From Limnoperna fortunei (Eukaryota; Mollusca; Bivalvia; Mytilida; Modiolidae), in contig OX104124.1 of assembly GCA_944474755.1 (NCBI GenBank), positions 6,598,437-6,662,436 on the forward strand: a stretch of DNA of 64,000 nucleotides, read 5' to 3'. A model generated the notes under the pieces. It had not been told where the DNA came from. It saw nothing but the letters and a program-made list of their open reading frames with translations, and did not search any database. Of the stretch, positions 57,146 to 64,000 are shown piece after piece. The position numbers and the translations under genes are program-made. Numbering within the stretch: the first letter of the stretch is position 1; the number at the start of each line of letters is the position of its first letter.

Positions 57146-58699
57146 TAAAAAAAGTTACCATGGCCACGTTCAGGATTCTGGATGCCGCAACGAGTAGAGA
57201 TGAGTGCTTGTGAACTTAAATTTAGTCTTACAACAAGAGTGTGGTGTGGTTAAAAACTGGTTGCAGTGGCCCTAGTTAAATATTCTAGCTATTAAATGAG
57301 ACGTACACATCTTTTTGTAAACTTTAAAGCAATGTTTTAAACAAATCAGTTGAGATTTTAAATGACATATATATTTTCCAAATGTATGTATCTTCCTTTA
57401 ATATTAGTTCCCCTTTTTAAAAGGAAACATCCCCCAACAAAATTAAAATTTCATATGTTATTCTTCAAATAAACGAAACATATTTGCCTTTTAATGTTTT
57501 ATTGTATTCTCTACTATTACGCTTTTAGAGTGAATTAATGGGGTTAAATTATGTATATGAGGCCGCTATATTGACAGAATTTACCACGAGATTGCATTTT
57601 GTTGCGCAATAACTAACTTGCATTATCCGGTAAATATGATAGTTAATCCAGTTTAAAAAATGTGTTTCTTCCTTTGCTCGTTGAAGAATATAAAAACTAG
57701 GGCGATGACTAATAACCAGCTGACAACATAATATTACAAATACGTCTTAATGTTGTATTGATCTTTATAATAAATTACTTTTAGAAACAATTCTTAACCT
57801 GTCTTTATTTATTAACTTATACCAATAGAATTTATCTAAAAACACATTATTGTAAATAAAGGATATATTTATATGATTATTTTTTAACATAAATTAAAAT
57901 ACCGTAGATTATTTTGCACGTCTTGAAACGGCAGTTTTACCTGGACGTGAAAGTTTTACAGGTAAATCATTTCTCGTTTATGAAGGGTAATTAACAGAAT
58001 TTTAAGGTAAACAAACAAGATGTTTATTGCAATTATGAGATTATTTGACTCCGACTTTGAAGTCTGAATATTCGGACATTTTCAATAGCTAACAAAATTA
58101 AAGGTTAATCATGTATTTCGGAATTAGAACGGTACGCCCGTCTCCTACCAAGGACAGGTATGATTTGAATACACCGAAGTGTCAGAGCACAGGATGTATA
58201 TAACATTTCGAATACCTTTAGATGCCAGGTCACAGGAAAGGTAAAACTTATCGTGACGTTGACACAAATATACACTGTGTTACGCACGTAATCATGAAAA
58301 ATTTTATCTAACTCCTTAAGAAATATTAAACAGCTGTAAAAACTAATGTATATAGAGAACATTTCCTTTTGACGTGAAGACATCTTTAGATTAGAATGTA
58401 ACAACATAAAAGGTAAGATTTTTTTCTCACTCTCAACCACCAGCATCACATGCATCTTCCCATCTCATCTCCTCCCCTACCTTTTATTGTACTCTTTTGC
58501 ATCTAAGTTCATTAAACTCCTAATGAGGACAAACACGAAAGGCACATACCTTTAATTTCACATTCTGCTGTACAGATAATAAAGAAATTAAAGTTAAGGT
58601 CGGTGACTATAATTAAACGTTCCATTGTTTGTGATACATAGGTAGGCTTTTTTCATGTGTTTGACTTTTTACTAGACAAGACAAAGAGAGTAACAAGAT
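57146..58699. other. Intergenic, no gene
   Basis: A 116-codon minus-strand frame at 58105-58455 has no recognisable domain. A short hairpin (TTTTACCTGGACGTGAAAGT TTTACAGG) lies near 57935. Confidence 0.35.
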
Positions 58700-58860
58700 G
58701 GGTGTCATAAAAGATTCAGGCATTGCTTGCTCGTCTGGAGCACTCGTGGCTATTATTTGGTTTGGGTTGTTCACTTTTTGTTTTGTGTCGTCCGTCTTTG
58801 TATTAATCTAGATTTGTAATTGCCCATTGACCGTCGGTCATTTTTCTTGCTATTTGTTAA
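58700..58860 (+). mobile_element. RT-element 3' tail fragment
   Basis: GGTTTGGGTTGTTCACTTTT, TTTGTGTCGTCC and TTGCCCATTGACCGTCGGTC match the sequence after the RT fragment at 47090-47240. No coding part remains. Confidence 0.5.
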
Positions 58861-60029
58861 AATGAGATTCTAAATTGTCAAGTATTTCTTAGACCCTGCA
58901 AACAGAATAGCAATTAGAACCGTAATGCATTATGTGTACCCTCAAGACAAAACATTTAGAAAGCACAATTAGTTAGGTGTTACTTACTATTTCGACAAAA
59001 GAAAACAAAATTAGCATTTTCCAATGTTTAAAAGGTTTCGCTTTTGTATGAAAAAGGACAAAACTAATTTGAAATCGCTATGTTTGTCAATCATTTTCTC
59101 TTCAGCTTTGTGGTAAACAGGGGCTTTACAGGTGTTTTGACAGCATATCGTAATATGCGAATTTGTACTTTATTGATTTGTTAAAGGCCTTGTTCATACC
59201 CTGCTGGTCTTGACGGGTATTTTTTCAACAGTCGAACCGAAACTATATAAAAAATATTTAATTAGACCATCATGGAAATCATTTGATAATCAGTTTAGCA
59301 ACAATTCTTCAAACAAATGACAAACTAACTTAAAGCATCATGAACCTCTTTGAAACAAATGGTAATATTAGATGTTTTTCACCACCAGAGAGCACGAAGT
59401 TTTAGTTAAAATTGGTGATATCCGAGGAATGGCCATGTCTTACCAGTAAAAATTATCTTATTTTAGGCAAAAAATCCGACAAAATAAATTATTCAAAATT
59501 ATGATAGCAGGATACGAACTGACTTTTTTTTTGACTGAGTTTTTGCATTTTTCGCTTTAGTGTGTTTTCTAATGAAATATCATAAGCAAAAAAAGTATTT
59601 GATAAAGTATATAAAACGATTTCATGATGTAAAATTATCATATAAATAATGAACCCCAGAAAGTCAGACGCTTGACTGAACGTGGGAATATATAAATATT
59701 TCAGTCGACATTCTGTCGTTCGTTTGCATAATGCTTTAGCAATGTGTCCGCTATAACAATGCCGTAACAATGAATGAAAGAAGCATAAGGCAAAACAAAT
59801 AATTGTATGAGGTCAAGAATTAGTGGGAAAAATGCCATTTTCACAATGATGAACACAACTATTATCACTTGCAGCAATGGTCTATTTAAAACAGTTATAC
59901 ATGGGTGGTTGCCAGTACCCGTCCAACAAAGCCTGCCAGCGAGCCACCAGTTGTCAGATACGGAAAATTCTTTCGCAGTACAGGGACAATTTGTCAGGTT
60001 ATAATGCAAAAAGCCTGGTCGTGGGCTAA
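58861..60029. other. Intergenic, no recognised gene
   Basis: Minus-strand frames of 93 codons (59489-59770) and 121 codons (59701-60066) overlap. The longer has two hydrophobic runs but no known motif, and its start lies in the RT-element tail. Not called. Confidence 0.3.
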
Positions 60030-60095
60030 AATGTGACATTGTTAATAAAAATAGCAAGAAAACCAACAGAACAACAAGAGCCGAAAGTCATATAA
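60030..60095 (-). mobile_element. RT-element 3' tail fragment, minus strand
   Basis: On the minus strand ACTTTCGGCTCTTGTTGTTC TGTTGGTTTTCTTGCTA matches the tail at 63755-63795. Confidence 0.5.
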
Positions 60096-60322
60096 CGATT
60101 ACAAATCCGGATTTACAAAAACATATACAATACGTAACATAAACTAAATACACAATGTGAGTAACCAGGTCAAAGACTACCCTATGACCCAGCGAAAATT
60201 TGCTACCGTATTTGAGAAATGGATTAACATAAATATAAATTAAGGTCATGACTTCTGACCTAGTTGCCAAGTCATTGTCATAGATAAGGTTGGATTAATG
60301 TGGAAGCTTTTGTCGGCGACGG

Positions 60323-60641
60323 GTTTGATCAATAATTGTTTTGCTTCATTTACTAATTATCCATTCATCGAGTATTTTAGCTCTATTAAAGACGAGAAAA
60401 AGTATTAAAATCAACCAATTTAGGAAATGATAAAGCAATATGGAGTCAAATGAAAGATATAGCGTGTTGAGTATGAAAAAGCATAGATTGAGTAGCAAAT
60501 TAAATGAGTATACACGTGTTTGAATTGTACAAATAAACATGGTACAACAAGCATCTAGTTAGACCCACTAGCTTTTAATAGAGCTAAAATACTCGACGAA
60601 TGGATAATTAGTAAATGAAGCAAAACAATAATTGATCAAAC
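60323..60641. mobile_element. Foldback element with ~69-bp inverted ends
   Basis: 60323-60390 (GTTTGATCAATAATTGTTTT GCTTC...) and 60573-60641 are inverse copies with about three differences, separated by ~180 bp with no open frame. Confidence 0.9.
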
Positions 60642-60654
60642 GATAATGTATTAT

Positions 60655-60850
60655 GTCACTTTAAAACAAGAAGCAGTGAGTTATTCTCTAAGGCTTAGTT
60701 CTATCAGTTCACTTGCTTGATTAAGACTGTTTGTAAACTGAATATTATTCTCCCAACTCGCATGCTACCATTTTGTGCTATACAATAGTTTTATTTGATA
60801 TTTTTGGCATATGGTCAAAATCTTGAGAAATATTGTTGTTGCGACGTAAC
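60655..60850. repeat. LRAT block leader segment, copy E
   Basis: CTTTAAAACAAGAAGC, GAATATTATTC, AACTCGCATGCTACC, TTGTGCTATACAATAGTTTTAT; partner of 5100-5530 and 25000-25430. Confidence 0.65.
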
Positions 60851-61400
60851 CGAATTACACAGTAGATTTGGACATAGAAGTAATTCTATTAAATTTTTTA
60901 AAAGATTATAAAGAGAAAAGAATAAAAAAGCAGGCAAATAAAAGATTACCAAAATTCTGTCCAATGAAATTCTCTGATTTTTTTTATTAATGTCAAGCAA
61001 TCGGTATACATTTTAGTGATGGAAAGAAAAATAGAGGTCTCCAAGTTAATATTTTGTCCAATGGTCAAAAAGTGCTAAAATTGGTCAAAATTACCTCCCT
61101 CGTTAAAAACATCCTTTTCATGATTTTTGCCAATACCGAACTCATTTTTGCGAAAACTTTCTATTTCAACCATTAATAAATTGAAGTAATAATAAAGGTA
61201 TAAGGCTTGCATTATTATTTTAAATTTTATGGACATTAAGAGTTAATAATGAAAGAAATTATTATTATATTTACCATAAATTCGATATCTATTTTGAAAA
61301 TTTTCGCACAAAATGGCGGATGGTGTCCTGCCTCCCTTTATACGTTATATGTTTTGATCAAAACCTTGGTTTTGCAAATTGTTGATTTGACGGCATAAAA
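60851..61400. other. Block E leader, non-coding
   Basis: No gene; AT-rich. Confidence 0.4.
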
Positions 61401-61637
61401 GGGAACCTCAGTGGCGAATCGTTAATGTAGAAAGTAATCTATTGATTGATTACATTCCTGTTAACAATGAAATTGCGGGTTTGCAAGACTCTAATTTTAA
61501 TTGACAATGATTGTCAGTTTTCTTGGCGAAGATCTGAGATTTTCACCGGATACTCCGATTACTTTTCAAATAAAACTAAACGCTATGATATAGCTAAAAA
61601 TTATAAAAGTGTCGTTAAATCTTATTTAAACAAACAA
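61401..61637 (+). mobile_element. SINE, LRAT block E copy
   Basis: AACCTCAGTGGCGAATCGTT, GGGTTTGCAAGACTC, GAGATTTTCACCGGATACTC, AAACAAACAAACG tail. Shared insertion with block C. Confidence 0.8.
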
Positions 61638-61920
61638 ACGTCAAAACAAGTGGTCACAACTAGATTTCAAAATAAACAAGTCGTTCTAAAGAAGTATTTT
61701 GTCTCCTGGTGAGTTTCAAATTAGAATTTAACTTTTCATCGCTAATACAATACACCAATTGAACTTTACAACTCAGTAGTATGAACACAGTCTCAGTGAT
61801 ACGTTATGGGTATAATGACAGATAGGAGAGCCCAAACAATAAATATGAACTTGAAATAAGGCAATACAAATTAACTAAAACTATACAACAATTAATTGTG
61901 TAGTACAAATAATTTTATCG

Positions 61921-61941
61921 AAAATAAATAAATAAATAAAT
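61921..61941. repeat. (AAAT)n, short paralogue of the 26063 array
   Basis: Five AAAT units with the same flanks as the ~36-unit array in block C. Confidence 0.9.
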
Positions 61942-62133
61942 ATTTACAACAGGCTTGCCACCAGTTGCCACTCCACATTAACAGTATTTATATCAATATA
62001 ACATTTTTCTGATGTTATTTCGTTTTCCTCCTCCAGTCAAGTTCACAGAAATACTTACCGGATCATTATAAAATTGAAATAGTATCGAAACCAAGAACGT
62101 GATTTTAGCAAGAGTAGGAACAATGTTCTGATT

Positions 62134-62226
62134 TTAGTTCTTTTTATTTCCACTTCCACCGAATACAAGTCCTAATTCAACGCCCAGCGCCCCTGCGACT
62201 GTTATCCACGTTAGACCTGTTTCTAC
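62134..62226 (-). CDS. LRAT-E: last exon (membrane anchor), gene continues beyond window
   Basis: 93 bp from acceptor TTTTGCAG to TAA at 62136-62134; VETGLTWITVAGALGVELGL VFGG-SGNKKN, very close to LRAT-C exon 4. Open and undamaged. Upstream exons are not found before 64000. The repeat at 63868 matches the sequence ~615 bp below LRAT-A exon 3, so exon 3 of LRAT-E is expected just past the right edge. Whether the whole gene is functional cannot be told. Confidence 0.8.
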   Translation of the reverse strand, partial: VETGLTWITVAGALGVELGLVFGGSGNKKN

Positions 62227-62621
62227 CTGCAAAATGGCAGTTTCACAATGACAAATATTTCTTTTGGACAAAGGTTTCCACCATTTTTCCCGTTTTTGTT
62301 TTCATTAAATGCCATTTGATGTCGTTTTTGTGAATCAGTGACATAAATTTCTGATTAACTGTGTTAAATTTCTCAGTTGATTTGTGTTCTTTATTGTATA
62401 AATTGTAATGTATTTGGTGATAAAGATATCTTTGAAGTTTATTTGATTTCTCTTCTTTGTGTGTACGTGATCGGTTTAAGGCCAAAAAACATTGCATCTG
62501 CTTGTACAATATTAAGAAAATCGACAGATGTTGTCAGAGATTTGATCAAATCTTACAAATGGGTGTTTCAGATTTTCTTATCCTGCACAGTTACCTGTGT
62601 TAGATTCTATTATCAATAGAT

Positions 62622-62729
62622 TGTTTGTTTGTTTGTTGGAATGATGTTTAACGCCATTTTCAGCAATTTTTCAGTATATAATGGCCTCCAGTTTTTATTG
62701 GGAGAGGAAGCCGGAGTACCGGATTTTCG
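62622..62729 (-). mobile_element. 5'-truncated SINE in LRAT-E intron 3
   Basis: Inverted tail GTTTGTTTGTTTGTTGG, AACGCCATTTTCAGCAATTTTT, CCAGTTTTTATTGGGAGAGG AAGCCGGAGTACCGG. Inserted into ATAGAT; block C has the uninterrupted site near 27158-27168, so the insertion is younger than the duplication. Confidence 0.85.
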
Positions 62730-63457
62730 AATAGATGTCAATGGTATAATTTACCACTATTATACATGTAATGTAAGGCGTAAAACTACAAAATTTCTAG
62801 ACATTATTTTGTGTGATTTTTGAAAAGATTTGCTGATAAATTGTTGCAGTAGCATAGTTTTGCCAAAACTCATAATTTCATGTATGTACATCTACATAGT
62901 ATGTCCTTTTTACTTGCAAATTTTCATGAATTTCATACCATTAAATTGCGTGGTTTTAGATACATTGCGTTAACAGCAACATGATTGACAGACAGCTGAA
63001 TGGTTTACAAACATTACAGCATCCGTAACTAAAACACGTATAAAGTATTAAGCATTATATTAAATGTGCCGGGATCGTTGCATCAAAGTAAAGTTTCGAA
63101 GATAACAGAAAACAAAATAATACATGCTTTGCCAATGGAGCACCCGAAATAAACACAGCACGTGAACGCGGGGCATTATATAGCACTGAAAATCAAATAA
63201 CGGTGATCCAATGAGTGGTTTGTTACTAAATTCATTAAGACGGAAGAAATTTCAACACAAACATATCGATAGCTAAAAAATAATTATGGTATTGAAAAGA
63301 ATACAAGCAACTAATCATAAGAAAACTTAGTTCAAAATTAAAACTATGACCAATTATTGGAAATACATCTATTTCGGTTAAAAAAGCGATTTTGAAGGAA
63401 AATATGTTGACACACTACTTATAGCTCATTTGATTAAAAAAGTCCCATTAAAATGTA
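62730..63457. other. LRAT-E intron 3, no gene
   Basis: No coding feature. Confidence 0.4.
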
Positions 63458-63860
63458 GCAGCTCCAGCATATGGTGTGTACATTTCACAACTTATACGTT
63501 ACTCTAGATCCTGCGATCGGTATTCCGATTTTCTAGACCGATCACTGCTGTTGACTGCTAAACTACTCAAACAAGGGTTTGTTGCACCTAGGTCGATGTT
63601 ATCTCTCCAGAAGTTCTATGGTCGTTACCATGACTTAATTGATCGTTATGGGAACTAAGTGTCTCAAAAACGATCTGACATTTTCGCTGAGTCATAGGTA
63701 GTGATTCCTATTCATGGATTGACTTTTCCCTAGACATGACAATTAGTAACTCGACTTTTGGCTCTTGTTGTTCTGTCGGTTTTCTTTTACTTCCTCCTTC
63801 TGTGTCAATCGCTTTTTTCGACTGTGTGGTGAATAGCGACTATAAGTTTTATATATAGTT
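63458..63860 (+). mobile_element. Penelope-like (probable) RT C-terminal fragment and tail
   Basis: Starting at 63459: AAPAYGVYISQ-like reading, then YISQLIRYSRSCDRYSDFLD, LLTAKLLKQGFVAPRSMLSL, QKFYGRYHDLIDRYGN and stop at 63656-63658. The tail has TTGGCTCTTGTTGTTC. 5'-truncated; a better preserved relative of 46790-47300. Confidence 0.75.
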
Positions 63861-63867
63861 CTAACGA

Positions 63868-64000
63868 GAACATCATTCATTCAGGGGGTTTGATGTTGCT
63901 ATTTTGTTTTACATTATTTATTTTAATATTAACAGTTTCTAACAATAAAATGTAATTTCCTAGCTATTGACTGATGAAATGTTTGCTAAACGTCCAGCGA
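63868..64000. repeat. Window-terminal direct repeat, right copy
   Basis: Near-identical to 1-133, same orientation. It starts immediately after the RT-element tail. Confidence 0.85.

Noticed and set aside
59701..60066. 121-codon minus-strand frame with hydrophobic runs
   Set aside because: It starts near a transposon tail and matches no domain I know; open by chance is as likely.

Overview
The window is AT-rich animal DNA: intron-split genes with GT/AG boundaries, long intergenic stretches, tRNA-derived SINEs, LINE fragments, DNA-transposon relics, foldback elements and many micro- and minisatellites. The SINE family (tRNA-like head, a GGGTACTCCGGCTTCC-type central domain, CAAACAAAC tail) and the gene content (LRAT-domain and fibrinogen-related families) suggest a bivalve mollusc, perhaps a mytilid. 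The species is inference.

The main structure is a repeated block on the minus strand carrying a four-exon LRAT-domain gene (PLAAT/HRAS-like-suppressor type thiol acyltransferase or phospholipase). Five copies are visible. LRAT-A (748-1832) lacks an ATG and has a frameshift; its last exon lies left of the window. LRAT-B (7181-13994) is the only complete intact gene: 167 codons, with both catalytic histidines, the catalytic cysteine in NCEHF and a C-terminal membrane segment. LRAT-C (26631-29486) has all four exons but two in-frame TAA codons, and the end of its first coding exon has been amplified into a 17-unit minisatellite. LRAT-D (55102-55508) is a deleted remnant. LRAT-E (62134-62226) shows an intact last exon and should continue to the right. 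The first and last 133 bases of the window are near-identical and appear to be the same intron position in blocks A and E.

On the plus strand, 44560-51906 holds a secreted fibrinogen-related-domain (FReD) gene in five exons: a signal-peptide exon plus four FReD exons. Splice sites and phases are preserved, but it carries at least two frameshifts and two stops, so it is a pseudogene. Its large second intron contains a degraded reverse-transcriptase fragment of likely Penelope-like type.

Between these families lie accessory elements. They include a Tc1/mariner fossil with matching terminal repeats (36477-38062); LINE ORF1/endonuclease and RT fragments; about ten SINE copies, some older and some younger than the LRAT duplications; and an hAT-like MITE with an 8-bp target duplication and empty sites in the paralogues. 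There are also several foldbacks, one enclosing a THAP-like zinc-finger relic; a KIAA1958/Crypton-like recombinase fragment between (ATATC)n arrays; and a G-rich pentamer array that changes sequence stepwise while keeping its period. Coding regions were recognised by eye from motifs; no searches were run. Most short open frames are noise.
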